The position numbers and the translations under genes were made by a program. From positions 1 to 46,894 of the forward strand of contig JABGPL010000026.1 of NCBI GenBank assembly GCA_018644935.1: DNA of 46,894 bases, in the 5' to 3' direction. Within the stretch, counting starts at the first letter, position 1, and each line of letters starts with the position of its first letter. The notes under the pieces were generated by a model that saw only the letters and a list, made by a program, of their open reading frames with translations, did no database searches and was not told the origin of the DNA. Source of the DNA: Calditrichota bacterium. GTDB taxonomy: Bacteria; Electryoneota; AABM5-125-24; Hatepunaeales; Hatepunaeaceae. Below are positions 27,081 to 37,394 of this stretch, in pieces.

Positions 27081-27205
27081 GTAGGATGGGCATTCCTGCC
27101 CGTCCATCCCGCTACGCGGGATTCAGAAAGATTATATCCGAGTATGCAAAATGTGAAACACGGGAATCGCCCTTGGCGATAGTCGGAAAGGAATGTCCAA
27201 CCTAC
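27081..27205. repeat. MITE-like element with imperfect terminal inverted repeats, copy A
   Basis: The ends are GTAGGATGGGCATTCC (27081-27096) and GGAATGTCCAACCTAC (27190-27205), inverted repeats with 14 of 16 matches. Inside are hairpins around CCCGCTACGCGGG and ATCGCCCTTGGCGAT. A related copy lies at 34892-35023. No transposase is encoded. Confidence 0.75.
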
Positions 27206-27266
27206 TGAATTTGCAATCTCTGGAAAACTGAAAAACGGCATGAAATGGAGATCACATACTGAAATA

Positions 27267-30200
27267 ATGAAGTCCTTAACAACCATTTGTATATTATTAT
27301 TTTTGCTCATCACCGTCTTAAGTGCCGTAGCTGAAACCAAACCCTACGGAGCAGAAACTCATTTCCTCTCAGATCCCAAACCCATTCAAACTGAGTGGTC
27401 TGGCAACCCTCTCGATTATGCAGCGGGACGAATCGGACTTGATGTGCGTGGGATTGAGTTACCACGGGGGTACGAAGGTGGATACCGGTTTGCATGCCGT
27501 TTTCCAATAATAGATTATGTGTCCAACCGACCCCTGTACATGAAGCAATGGACAGAGGAAAATGCTGAGCGGATTCTTGCAGTGCAACAGGAGAACGGAC
27601 TTGTTGTGATTAACTTCATGCTCGAGTTGTTAAATGACTCAGATAAATTAGAATCAACCATTCCGGGAAGAGCTTCATCTTATTTCCGTGGTTATCTTAG
27701 AAACTCTGCTTTTACTCCGAAGTACCAGTTTATTCTTTCAAGCTTACTGACTTCGTTCACCTATGTTAAGCGTATTATTGAAATAGAAGTAAATGAACAA
27801 CTCCCTCAGGAAACCCGGGAATTCTTCGCAGAAAATCTGTCAGCTTATCTACTACCAGATGGAGAACGGATGAATTCACTTACTGGCAATGTTGATAGTC
27901 AGTTCAAGTATATTGAACATGCCCGAAAAGTCAATCATGAGAGAATTTTCGTTGCAGCATGTCAATTTGCAGACGCAGTTGATAGGTATCTGCAAGCCAC
28001 TCAAAATTTCGGAATCACAGATTATTATTCTGATAATACTAAATCAAATGAGACATACATAATAGATGGCATATGGGGGGTTATTTCCGGTGGTGAGCCC
28101 TGGTTAGAAGATACTCTCGGAGTAGTAATCTCCGGATTTGGAAATGACACACACACCGAAAATACAGGCATGATAATTGACCTCGGGGGAAACGACCTCT
28201 ACACTAATAATGCTGGGGGTACAATCGGTTCAACGGCACTGGTGATTGACCACAAGGGAGACGATGCTTATAACTCGGACTCTAACTATGTGCAGGGCTT
28301 TGGCTGCCTTGGTGTTGGCTATCTCGTTGACCTGGAAGGTAATGACCGTTATACCGCAAAACACTTTTCCCAAGGTGGTGGGATAATGGGAGTGGGCTGC
28401 TTATGGGACAATTGGGGTAACGATGAATACTCCGGACACGGCTTCACCCAAGGAGCTGCGATGTTCGGGCTCGGTGCGTTACTCGATAATTCGGGTGATG
28501 ACAAATACGACTGTGCGACTCTGGGACAAGGAGGAGCAACTACACTGGGATTGGGAATATGCAGCGATCTCTCCGGTGACGACGAATACCTGCTGAACGT
28601 TACCAAAGGTAAGGACAACATGGGCTCAGCCGGCTACGGTCAGGGCGGGGCGTTGTCATTTCGGCATAATCCCTGGAACAAAAAGTTAACAGCCTATGGA
28701 GGTGTCGGATTCCTGATCGATGGAAATGGAGACGATAGTTACCACACCAAAGGCTGGTGCGATCAGGGTGGGAGCTACATCATGTCCCTCGGCGCACTAT
28801 ATGACGGTGGTGGCAACGATAAATATATTGCAAACACAGGTCAAGGCAGTGGGATTCATATAACCAATGCGATTTTAATCGATAAATCCGGGAATGATAA
28901 TTATCAGGGTGGGTTCAGGACAGGTGCATCCGGAAGTGATCGTTCTCCTGGCATACTGATCGATTATGCCGGTGATGACACTTATCAATCAAAGAGCTCT
29001 TGCTACGGAACAGGTTGCAAACCCTTCTCATTTTCGCTTATGATCGATTACAAGGGTGATGACACCTACATTTCCCCGAATCCGAAAGGTCCAATCCTCA
29101 TGAACAACTGGGATGCTTTCGGTGGTGTCTGGCCGGAATCTGCAAGTTACCTTTGGCCATGGGCGATGTGTCTCGATCTTGGCGGGAAAGATGATTATCA
29201 GGTTCGAAACCGAGCTAACAACTCGGAACGTCACAGCTTTGGGCATGGCATTCATCTTGATATCGAATACGAGGGTGGTGATATTATTGGTGAGGTTGAA
29301 AAGCCTCTTCAATTTAAGGACTCACAGATTCTTGATAAAATAATAAGAAACAACCCCGAAACTGTTGACGCGCTTAATACACTTCAATCTGGCAGCACTT
29401 TTGGTAGCTTTCGGGCTATCGGCAAAATAAATTCACATTCACCGGATGTGGTTACTGACCTCGTTTCAGTCCTGCTGAATTCCGAAAACAGAGCATTTAA
29501 TCGTTATGTGATGGAATGTATTCAGCATTTCTTTTCCAGCGATCAAATTACAGATGAGCATGTCAGTGATCTTCAGAAACTCTTGAAAGCAAAAGACCCG
29601 GAAGTGCGGACGATTATGGCGGACAACTTCGGTATCTGGGAATGTTCAACTACCGAAGGAGCTTTGATAGATGCTTTAAATGACCCCGAAGCTTCAGTAC
29701 GCCGTTTTTCATTAAGCTCTTTAATCTCTCTGAAATCAGAAGCAGGTCTTGAACACGCCAGGAAAATGGCATTCGACGATCCATCGGAAGAAGTACAGCG
29801 AGTCTGTATTGTCTATATATCGAGGATGAAGGAACATGTCAATGCTTATCCGCTTCTCATGAGAGCCTTAAAAGATGATACTGCAGCCGCAGTAAAGGTA
29901 GCTGCCGCTTCAGGATTGGGTTCTTCAGGCAATCAAAGTGCCGTAGGAGAACTGAAAAGAGCATCCAAATCGAATGATGTTTATCTGCAACGAGCAGCAG
30001 GAAAAGCACTCGCAGAACTGTATCAGGTCGAGGGTATTGAGATCCTAATCAATTCGCTTACATTCCCATCAATTGATGCTTTCTATAACTATAACCGAAA
30101 CGTCCCGAACTATCTCGCCAATTACTCCGGATTCAATCCACCTGAAAAGGAACGTTATAAACAACAACTCTGGCTCGACTGGTATACTAAAAACCGGGAC

Positions 30201-30608
30201 AAGATCGACATTAAATCGAACGTTGACGCATACAATGAGTACCGTGTTTTACAAGTCAGAATCGCATCCGATATTGATTCTGAAAAAGTTAGAAAACTCG
30301 AACAGTTCCTGAAGAAATTCCCAAACCACAGCGGAGCCGGACAGTTCCTGGCATCAGAACTGAACCATATCGCCTGGTACATGGTCACTGATGCAAAAGG
30401 AACACCCGATTGGAACCCACCTCTGGCGGTTATATTTGCTGAGCGAGCTGTCGAATTATCTCAGGAAATTAACTATGTTGATACATTAGCTGAGGCATAT
30501 CTTGCGGATGGAAGGCTCAACGAAGCGAAAATGGTCTGCGAAAAATATCCGGACAACAAGATGTTTACGGAACGGTTGGATCGGATTAAGGATTCGCAGG
30601 ATAAGTGA
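27267..30608 (+). CDS. Secreted protein with twelve GxDxY repeats and C-terminal HEAT repeats; function unknown
   Basis: I start at the ATG at 27267, which gives a signal peptide at once (MKSLTTICILLFLLITVLSA); an in-frame ATG at 27240 adds nine residues. After a helical N-terminal domain, a repeat region runs from about residue 310 to 660. Twelve copies of G-D/N/K-D-x-Y recur about every 26 residues in the middle, with pattern LxDxxGDDxYxxxxxxQGxGxxGxG, suggesting a beta-helix or beta-roll with Asp/Asn-rich turns that may bind calcium. HEAT repeats follow (about 700-935: DPEVRTIMADNFGIWE, DPEASVRRFSLSSL, DDTAAAVKVAAASGLG), then a TPR-like end. There is no sorting tail, lipobox or enzyme motif. 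I do not recognise the combination. Confidence 0.75.
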   Translation: MKSLTTICILLFLLITVLSAVAETKPYGAETHFLSDPKPIQTEWSGNPLDYAAGRIGLDVRGIELPRGYEGGYRFACRFPIIDYVSNRPLYMKQWTEENAERILAVQQENGLVVINFMLELLNDSDKLESTIPGRASSYFRGYLRNSAFTPKYQFILSSLLTSFTYVKRIIEIEVNEQLPQETREFFAENLSAYLLPDGERMNSLTGNVDSQFKYIEHARKVNHERIFVAACQFADAVDRYLQATQNFGITDYYSDNTKSNETYIIDGIWGVISGGEPWLEDTLGVVISGFGNDTHTENTGMIIDLGGNDLYTNNAGGTIGSTALVIDHKGDDAYNSDSNYVQGFGCLGVGYLVDLEGNDRYTAKHFSQGGGIMGVGCLWDNWGNDEYSGHGFTQGAAMFGLGALLDNSGDDKYDCATLGQGGATTLGLGICSDLSGDDEYLLNVTKGKDNMGSAGYGQGGALSFRHNPWNKKLTAYGGVGFLIDGNGDDSYHTKGWCDQGGSYIMSLGALYDGGGNDKYIANTGQGSGIHITNAILIDKSGNDNYQGGFRTGASGSDRSPGILIDYAGDDTYQSKSSCYGTGCKPFSFSLMIDYKGDDTYISPNPKGPILMNNWDAFGGVWPESASYLWPWAMCLDLGGKDDYQVRNRANNSERHSFGHGIHLDIEYEGGDIIGEVEKPLQFKDSQILDKIIRNNPETVDALNTLQSGSTFGSFRAIGKINSHSPDVVTDLVSVLLNSENRAFNRYVMECIQHFFSSDQITDEHVSDLQKLLKAKDPEVRTIMADNFGIWECSTTEGALIDALNDPEASVRRFSLSSLISLKSEAGLEHARKMAFDDPSEEVQRVCIVYISRMKEHVNAYPLLMRALKDDTAAAVKVAAASGLGSSGNQSAVGELKRASKSNDVYLQRAAGKALAELYQVEGIEILINSLTFPSIDAFYNYNRNVPNYLANYSGFNPPEKERYKQQLWLDWYTKNRDKIDIKSNVDAYNEYRVLQVRIASDIDSEKVRKLEQFLKKFPNHSGAGQFLASELNHIAWYMVTDAKGTPDWNPPLAVIFAERAVELSQEINYVDTLAEAYLADGRLNEAKMVCEKYPDNKMFTERLDRIKDSQDK

Positions 30609-30670
30609 AAATTTGTTTTGATCTTAACGACTAGCTCTTTGGTGCTTTTATTATCTCTTTTTTAGTTACG

Positions 30671-31477
30671 TTATCCTTCAATAACCTCAAAATATAGAGT
30701 GTCACTGTTGAATGCACTGAAGACACCCAGGCCGTTAGAAATATTGCTCAACGGTTCGTTTAGATCTCGTGAATCCTGCTCTCGCCACTCATACATATCC
30801 GCATATTCAGAGTTAACCCGGTAAACAATGACACGATGAGTACCGTAATGAGTTACCATGCCGAAATTGACTCTGAAGGAATCCACCTTAACCGGTTGAG
30901 AAATAAAACTTTTAAACCGACCAGGAAAACTCGATTCGATTGGAATTGGATCTCTCTCCAGGTTTTCAATATCTAAATAAAAAAACTCCCTCTCAGTATT
31001 ATCCCACTTCACTGTTAGAAAAGCATTTTCCAAATCCGGTCGACTACCCTGATTGAATTGGGGTATCACCAAATTTCTTGACGATAATGATACCGAATCA
31101 GGAGTTGGTGGCACAAGAGTTTGCCCTGTTGCTAACTTACCATTGTAATCAACCTCAATGGAGAATTCATCCCCAACTCCAACAGTCAGATCCCCGTCAG
31201 GATAGTTGTAATAGCCATTATCCCCGGAAGTTGAGACCAGATTGTAACGCTGCCCATTCTTACTGATAGTTACCGACGCATCGTTAACTACCGGTGCTTG
31301 TTCAATTTCAACATCCAAAGGAAACGTTGTGGTAATTTGAATATCACTGACTGGCTGGTTAGCATACAGATAAGCTCGCACAACGACAAAGTCGTTTTCC
31401 GGAATAACCGGATTTTCCCTGGTGCATCCGCTCAGCACAATGAATCCAACTGTCAGAAGCAACATTATTTTTTTCAT
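30671..31477 (-). CDS. DUF4249-type outer-membrane lipoprotein
   Basis: The ATG at 31477 starts 17 bases after the TonB receptor stop; an in-frame GTG three codons upstream is possible. A lipoprotein signal precedes VLSGC with Cys at residue 18. The body resembles the DUF4249 family (ENDFVVVRAYLYANQPVSDI, VNDASVTISKNGQRYNL, GLGVFSAFNSDTLYFEV), found in Bacteroidota next to TonB-dependent receptors of the regulatory-domain type. It is the third gene of a lipoprotein/receptor/DUF4249 operon. A likely role is an accessory substrate-binding or plug-associated lipoprotein. The substrate is unknown. Confidence 0.75.
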   Translation of the reverse strand: MKKIMLLLTVGFIVLSGCTRENPVIPENDFVVVRAYLYANQPVSDIQITTTFPLDVEIEQAPVVNDASVTISKNGQRYNLVSTSGDNGYYNYPDGDLTVGVGDEFSIEVDYNGKLATGQTLVPPTPDSVSLSSRNLVIPQFNQGSRPDLENAFLTVKWDNTEREFFYLDIENLERDPIPIESSFPGRFKSFISQPVKVDSFRVNFGMVTHYGTHRVIVYRVNSEYADMYEWREQDSRDLNEPLSNISNGLGVFSAFNSDTLYFEVIEG

Positions 31478-31494
31478 TCCTAACACTCTATTAT

Positions 31495-33957
31495 TTAAAA
31501 ATTAATCTTGATAAACAAAGATGGCGTGAAGCCCAGCCCCAGCACATCCGTCACAATAATCGGAGATGTATCCAGATCATAACTTCGGTAGGATACATTT
31601 GAATGATTATAAAAGTTGAAAACTGACATCCCGAATTCACCGTTGTATTTTCCGCGCCTATCATTAAATGCCCGGGAAACACTGAAATCCAGACGGTGAT
31701 AATCAGGCAGTCGGCTAAGGTTCTTATCTCCGACGTGAATATAACTGATTACTTCTCCATCTAACATTTCAAGTGCATATTGACTTTCAGGTGAAGTATA
31801 GGCGTTTCCGGATGCGAACACCCAGGTGGAAGATAAGTTCCATAAACCGTGCGTATAGGTTCCCACAACCTTCAGCTCATGCGCCCGGTCGTGATCGGCA
31901 GAGAAAGGTTCACCCTCATTCAGATTGGGAAATTGATGTTCCACATCTCCCAATGTATAGCTCACCCATCCAGTCAAGAAACCTGTTTTCTTTTGCGCCA
32001 GGAATTCAACACCTTTGCTGACACCGTCCCCGAAGAAAAACATGTTGCCGAAATCGGCATCCTGTTGAAATCTTCTGGAGAACTCAACAAGGTTCTCCAT
32101 TGTCTTGTAATAGCCCTCAACTTCAAAAAGATATCTCATATTCTCGTAAGATATTCCCAAGATTTTATGTTCTGAAAATCCCGGCCTGAGGTTTTCATCA
32201 GCAACCAACCAGAAATCCCTGCTGCCGTTCAAAACATCTTCGTTGGTTACATTTACGATAAACTGATGGTAATACCCCCAGGCACCTTTCAGGGATAGCT
32301 GATCAGAGATAGAGTAATGCATTGAAACTCGTGGTTCAAAATATGCTTGATCAGTCTGACCGTAATATGTCCCCCGCATTCCCAGCGTTAATTTCAAGGG
32401 TATGATTATCTGCCAGCTGTCATCAATGTAGAGTGATGTTTGCAAAGATGTTTCCTCAATATCCTGCGTAATAATTGTATCGTTGAGTGTTGCGAAATAA
32501 TCAGTATTTACGTTTGATATCTACATGCCGGTACTAAGCCGATGTTTACCGTTTACATGCCATTCATTGTCCATCCGAAAGGTCAGATCATTTATCTGGT
32601 TCGACTCTTCAGAAGCAAAAGAACGAGCTCCCCTGCTGACACGTACACTGTCATTAGCAGAGGAAAGTGTGAAACCCGAATTTTTACTAAAATTGCTGAA
32701 ATAGGTAGAATTCGCCAATAGGAAGTTTGAGTAGAACCTGTCATGCCATTGCCTCGACCATTTAAAACTCCCGCCTAAATTCCCCCAGTCGGACAACTCC
32801 TGACTCTCGCGAGCCCCATTGATATCACCAAACGCCCTCAGACTCAAATTCTCCATTTCCTGTGAGTCATCAAGTTTATCTTTACCACTATAGAAACTTA
32901 CTGATAAAACATCTCTATCACTTGGAGTCCAGGTAACTTTACTATTGATATCGTAAAAGAAAAAGCTGGGTCTGTTATCTCCCTGAATGGATCTTCCACC
33001 GGATTTTCCTCCTGGCATTCCTGGGGATTCCTGCTCTTCATATCCCGTAGCATTATCAAATAGTTTCGTGTAAAATCCGTTAGATATCAGATCAACATAG
33101 GACCGTCGAACCGACAACAGGAAACTCCCATTATTCTCAAAGAGGGGAAGTTCCATGAGTGCATTGGCACTGAGGAAATTCAAACCCAGCTTATAGACAG
33201 GTTCCGAATAACTGCCCGTTTTGCCTGTCAGGTCAACAACGCTGGAGATCCTCCCGCCGTACTTCGCAGGAAAACCGCCTTTGAACATCTGGATGTCCTT
33301 GATTGCATCAGCGTTGAAGGCACTGAACACTCCGAAAAAGTGATCGATATGATAAACTGTCATCCCATCCAGCATAACCAAATTTTGATCTGGCGTACCA
33401 CCACGAACATACAACCCAGATGAACCCTCCGTAGCTCCACTCACCCCCGGCAGTAGCTGCAGCGAGCGAAAGATGTCAACTTCACCAAGCCTGGGCAACT
33501 TTGACAACTGACGGGCAGAGAATCTAATCTGACCTACATGTTCAGCTTTCTCCCAAACGTTGTATCTCTTTGCAGCTACAGTGACTTCTTTTCTACTTAT
33601 CACAAAAGGTACTAACTCGATTTTGCAATTTTGAGGAGCTTTTTCTGTGTTTGAGATAACATGTATTAATTCTTCATACCCGACGTGACTCACCTGAAGA
33701 TTACAGGTTTTAAGAGGCGTGTTTACAATAACAAAATGTCCATCGAGATTTGTAGATGCACCCAGATCTGTTCCCAACAATACAACGTTTGCGTTAGGTA
33801 TTGTTTCACCGCTTTTTGCATCTATTACTATACCGCTTATATCTCTCACGGGATTTGTATCCGCACTCGGATCTGCTGAGGCAGAGGATGACAATACCTG
33901 GATTAGTAAAACAAGCAGGAAAATATTGAGCGACTTTGTTCTGAGTATAGAGAACAT
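31495..33957 (-). pseudogene. TonB-dependent receptor interrupted by a single in-frame TAG
   Basis: The frame runs 821 codons from the ATG at 33957 (AGGA eight bases upstream) to the stop at 31495, but a TAG at 32523-32521 breaks it after about 478 residues. The two halves are in the same frame and continue the same protein (RLSTGM, stop, ISNVNTDYFATLNDT). Order: signal peptide (SLNIFLLVLLIQVLSSSASA), regulatory-like domain (DISGIVIDAKSGETIPNANV), plug (LQLLPGVSGATEGSSGLYVR, MLDGMTVYHIDHFFG), beta-barrel. The upstream lipoprotein gene ends 2 bases before the start codon and the DUF4249 gene follows. A substitution from GAG or CAG would explain the stop. Options: recent pseudogene, mixed population, base-call error, or suppression; TAG is a normal stop elsewhere in the window. 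Confidence 0.85.
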
Positions 33958-33959
33958 TT

Positions 33960-34793
33960 TTATTCCTGGTGTTTTTTTATTGGCGGTGAAGCCAGCGAAC
34001 ATTTTATCCAGATATCCTCAAATTGCATCATACCTCTCGACTGTCCATTGCCTCCATCCTGCCCACCACTCATACCGCCACCACCTCGTCCCCCCTTCAT
34101 TCCACCCCCACCTTTTCCCCCCATCTGTTGCCTGGTTTGTGACGACTTTTCAGTGTCCATACTACTGAGCTCAAATCCAATACTGATATCCGAACCCATT
34201 TCAGTATTAATTGCATGTTGGATAGTTGCCGAAGACTTGAGAGGAATAGCGAATTCATATACAAATACACCGTTTGCACTGCCCAGGCAGGCTGCTGGTC
34301 CTTGCGATCCATCAGGATTGGTACTCCTTCCTCTATCCTCAGGTCCGTTCAAAACCACGATCTGTTCATAAACTTTTTTGTGAACGTCCGGAGTTCTTCT
34401 CCGCCGTAAATTATGCCTTCCTGAATCCATTTTATCGTCTCTTAATTGTCTAAGATCAATCGGCGGATTACAGATATAGCGTAAGCCCAGGTCCTTTTTC
34501 TTACTGGCAGATTCATCCAGCCAGATTGTGAAACCGCGGCTTGATGCGGTTCGAAGCAATTTCGAATCTCTGAACTGAATCAAAACATAAAGATTATCTA
34601 TGTCGTTGCACATCCCTAATGATATGCCGGCATCTTTGAAGTAAGTTTTTGACATTTCTTCCCAATCTGTGTTCTGACCATCAACGACAACTGAAACGTC
34701 TGTCCATTGACTATTCACCGGAATACTCGAACAGCCCTGAGACAAAATTACCACCATCAAAAGTATGCCTACTTTCATAAAACTGTTTAACAC
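33960..34793 (-). CDS. Lipoprotein with CBM9/DOMON-like domain and Gly/Met-rich tract
   Basis: The GTG at 34793 has AAGGA six bases upstream; an ATG five codons later is possible. A lipoprotein signal ends VILSQGC with Cys at 21. The body (VVVDGQNTDWEEMSKTYF, GMCNDIDNLYVLIQFRD, GFTIWLDESASKKKD, VFVYEFAIPL) has the strand pattern of CBM9-like beta-sandwich domains. Two low-complexity stretches stand out: a basic segment (GRHNLRRRRTPD, about 120-135) and a Gly/Met-rich one (GGGGMKGGRGGGGMSGG, about 228-246). It is the first gene of the operon with the interrupted TonB receptor, 2 bases upstream of it. It is probably a surface ligand-binding partner of that receptor. The Gly/Met tract could bind metal or be a flexible linker. 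Confidence 0.65.
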   Translation of the reverse strand: MLNSFMKVGILLMVVILSQGCSSIPVNSQWTDVSVVVDGQNTDWEEMSKTYFKDAGISLGMCNDIDNLYVLIQFRDSKLLRTASSRGFTIWLDESASKKKDLGLRYICNPPIDLRQLRDDKMDSGRHNLRRRRTPDVHKKVYEQIVVLNGPEDRGRSTNPDGSQGPAACLGSANGVFVYEFAIPLKSSATIQHAINTEMGSDISIGFELSSMDTEKSSQTRQQMGGKGGGGMKGGRGGGGMSGGQDGGNGQSRGMMQFEDIWIKCSLASPPIKKHQE

Positions 34794-34891
34794 ATTCTTT
34801 CCTTAGTTTTTTCGCTGCGTATAATTGAAACACGGTTATAAGCCAAATCCCGCTATCTGAACCTTAAATAATATGAGGAGTTAGAGAAAAA

Positions 34892-35023
34892 GCAGGATGG
34901 GCATTCCTGCCCGTCCATCGCGCGTAGCGCGATTCCTGAGAGGATATTGTTCGATTGGTGGGATGGGATCTCAGCCTGTGAATCCGCCTTTGGCGGATGG
35001 TCGGGCAGGAATGACCGACCTAC
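34892..35023. repeat. MITE-like element, copy B
   Basis: It begins GCAGGATGGGCATTCC (34892-34907) and ends GGAATGACCGACCTAC (35008-35023), an inverted pair related to copy A at 27081-27205. The hairpin next to the left end is GCGCG/CGCGC here but CCCGC/GCGGG in copy A, so pairing is kept while bases differ. It fills much of the divergent 34794-35217 gap, where I see no other gene. Confidence 0.75.
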
Positions 35024-35217
35024 TGGGCGGGATCAAACAATTTATAAATCAAGGAGTTTTCCTGCATGCTATGATTAATGGACCTGCGTTTATTGAGATT
35101 GCCTTGGGTTGGATGTGATTTGGGTTGGCTCGATCTAATTACTTGCTATTTTTACAGAAGATAAATATATTGAGATAACACAGCACAGCATGTTTAATGA
35201 TGTTTTGGAGTTGCATA

Positions 35218-37389
35218 ATGAAGACTATTTTAATTCTTGTTGTATTTTTTTTCCTCTTTTCGGTAACCGTTCCACTATACGGTGAGAATGGCATCGCGTC
35301 TGTTTCCAGGATCGGCAATGGTTGGGATCAAGCCCGTGCAATAGAAGTTCGAGACAATCTGGCTTATATAGCAGCCGGTGTTTCCGGACTTCAGATTGTA
35401 GATATCTCAAATCCGGATTCGCTCTTCGTTGTTTCCTTTCTCGATGATATGCCCGGAATCGCTCGCGATATTGCTCTCCGCGATAATTTTGCTCTGCTTG
35501 CAAACGACAATGCCGGACTTACTATTATCGATATCGAAGATCCCGAACATCCGATTGAATTCGTCAATTATAGAGACATCGGTAGAGTAACAACTATTGC
35601 CCTTTCCGAAACACATGCTTTTTTAACTTGTCCTGATTCGGGATTTGCGATTGTGGATATTTCAGATATTAATGTCCCTCAGTTTACAAGTTTCATAAGA
35701 GTTGGTGCCAGAGAACTCTACATCCACGGCAATTTTGCAATAGCGTGCATGGGGTTTTATGGACTGCGAATATTTGACATTTCTGATGCTGACAATCCTG
35801 AGGAAATTGAAGTGGAATCGATAGGAGATGTTGCATCGCTTACAATTCGAGACAACTTTGCTTTCGTCGTTGGCAGTATTGGTAGCCAAGGAGGGGAGAT
35901 TGCAATTTATGACATTTCTGATATCGAGAGCTGGGAGAGATTAGGATCTCTACCTATCTGGAATAAAGCCTGGTACATTAGTATTCATGAAAACAATGCA
36001 TACTGTCTTGGGGATAATTACGGCCCATACATATCTGTTGTAGATATTTCAAATCCAGAAGAACCTGAAAGATTGACATGGGGGCGTTCTAAATATCAAC
36101 CTTACGATATGGTAATATCCGAAGGTTTGGGTTTCGTATCAATGGGTGATTACCACAGAAATAACGTCGGAGACATAGGTGTTTTAGACCTCTCCGTGAC
36201 TGATAGCCTGAATTGGATTAACCATTTAGACCCAACCGGTCATACTAACAGCATAAAAAGAGTTGAGAATATTGCGATCTCACATACCGACAGTCACAAC
36301 TTGCATTGTTATGACATTTCAGATCCGAACTCGCCTGTGTTATTGAGTATCTATGAAAATGAGGGCTATATCATGGATTTCGAAGTCAGGGATACTCTCA
36401 TTTTCATAGTCACCGGAACGAAACTATCAGTAATCGACATCTCCGATACAGAAAATCCTTACATGGCAGAACAATCGATATTTGCAAATGGATTTAATGC
36501 TCAAACAATAAACATCTCGGGGAATTACGCTTATATTTACTCCGATCTCGCAAACAGAACTGATAGGCTTTATGTGTTTGATATTGAAGATATTCACTTC
36601 ATGGATAATATAAGATCTATCGAACTGCGCCAAAGACGGGATAATCCAAAGACCAGGATCAACGGTGACCGAATTTATATCTCAGATAGACACTCATGTG
36701 AGGTGTTAGATATCTCCAATCCGGAACGGCCCATGCAGACAGACATTACAATTCGATCAACCAGCAGTTGTGCGTTCAAGGAAGATTACATCTTTACAGC
36801 CTATGATAATCGGATTGTAATCAGGTCACTTGCCGATCCAGATACAATCGTGCCTGTAGATACACTCTATGCAAGAGCAGACATTACGAGCATGACAGTA
36901 TCTGGTGATTACCTCTATATTGCTGAGAGCAGGGCTGGATTTGAAATCTACAATATTGAGGATATTGAAAATTGCACTCCTGTCGGAAACTACGACACTC
37001 CGGGCGGAGCTTTTGATATTAACGTCTTTGACCAATACGTGTTAGTGGCAGACTGGACAAACCTGGGAATATATGATTGTACAGGTGCTTTGGAAGTTAA
37101 TCAGGATATCACTCGACATGTACCCGAAACAACCATGATATATCCGGGTTTTCCAAATCCGTTTAACTCAGCGGTTACAATTCAATATCTGACCGCCTTA
37201 GGCGGCTTAACCAGATTGTCAATCATAGATCCATCAGGCAGAAATGTTGAGACTTTATTTGAGGGTAGTACTTTCCCCGGAAGCTATAAACGAACCTGGG
37301 TTGCGAGGACATATCCTTCCGGAATCTACTTTGCGGTATTAGAGGTTAACAGCACCCTAATTACGAGGAAGTTAGTCTTAATGCGATAG
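35218..37389 (+). CDS. Secreted LVIVD-repeat beta-propeller protein with type IX sorting tail
   Basis: I start at the ATG at 35218: GGAG lies about eight bases upstream and the signal peptide follows (MKTILILVVFFFLFSVTVPL). An upstream ATG pair at 35197 is in frame. The 723 residues are mostly LVIVD-type propeller repeats: AYIAAGVSGLQIVDISNPDS, FALLANDNAGLTIIDIEDPE, IAISHTDSHNLHCYDISDPN, with many DISDxxxP turns. A two-propeller arrangement is likely. The C-terminus is a sorting domain (GFPNPFNSAVTIQYL, GRNVETLFEG, SGIYFAVLEV). Its stop is five bases from the stop of the convergent DsrC-fusion gene. It should be surface-exposed; binding partner unknown. Confidence 0.85.
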   Translation: MKTILILVVFFFLFSVTVPLYGENGIASVSRIGNGWDQARAIEVRDNLAYIAAGVSGLQIVDISNPDSLFVVSFLDDMPGIARDIALRDNFALLANDNAGLTIIDIEDPEHPIEFVNYRDIGRVTTIALSETHAFLTCPDSGFAIVDISDINVPQFTSFIRVGARELYIHGNFAIACMGFYGLRIFDISDADNPEEIEVESIGDVASLTIRDNFAFVVGSIGSQGGEIAIYDISDIESWERLGSLPIWNKAWYISIHENNAYCLGDNYGPYISVVDISNPEEPERLTWGRSKYQPYDMVISEGLGFVSMGDYHRNNVGDIGVLDLSVTDSLNWINHLDPTGHTNSIKRVENIAISHTDSHNLHCYDISDPNSPVLLSIYENEGYIMDFEVRDTLIFIVTGTKLSVIDISDTENPYMAEQSIFANGFNAQTINISGNYAYIYSDLANRTDRLYVFDIEDIHFMDNIRSIELRQRRDNPKTRINGDRIYISDRHSCEVLDISNPERPMQTDITIRSTSSCAFKEDYIFTAYDNRIVIRSLADPDTIVPVDTLYARADITSMTVSGDYLYIAESRAGFEIYNIEDIENCTPVGNYDTPGGAFDINVFDQYVLVADWTNLGIYDCTGALEVNQDITRHVPETTMIYPGFPNPFNSAVTIQYLTALGGLTRLSIIDPSGRNVETLFEGSTFPGSYKRTWVARTYPSGIYFAVLEVNSTLITRKLVLMR

Positions 37390-37394
37390 TACAC

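Noticed and set aside
31495..32445. The downstream half of the TonB receptor as an independent gene
   Set aside because: It has no signal peptide or SD site, begins mid-barrel, and is in frame with the upstream half across the TAG.
32521..32523. Pyrrolysine or other recoding of TAG in the TonB receptor
   Set aside because: TAG is used as an ordinary stop (for example after the 16567-19581 gene), the protein is not a methylamine methyltransferase, and no pylTS genes are visible.
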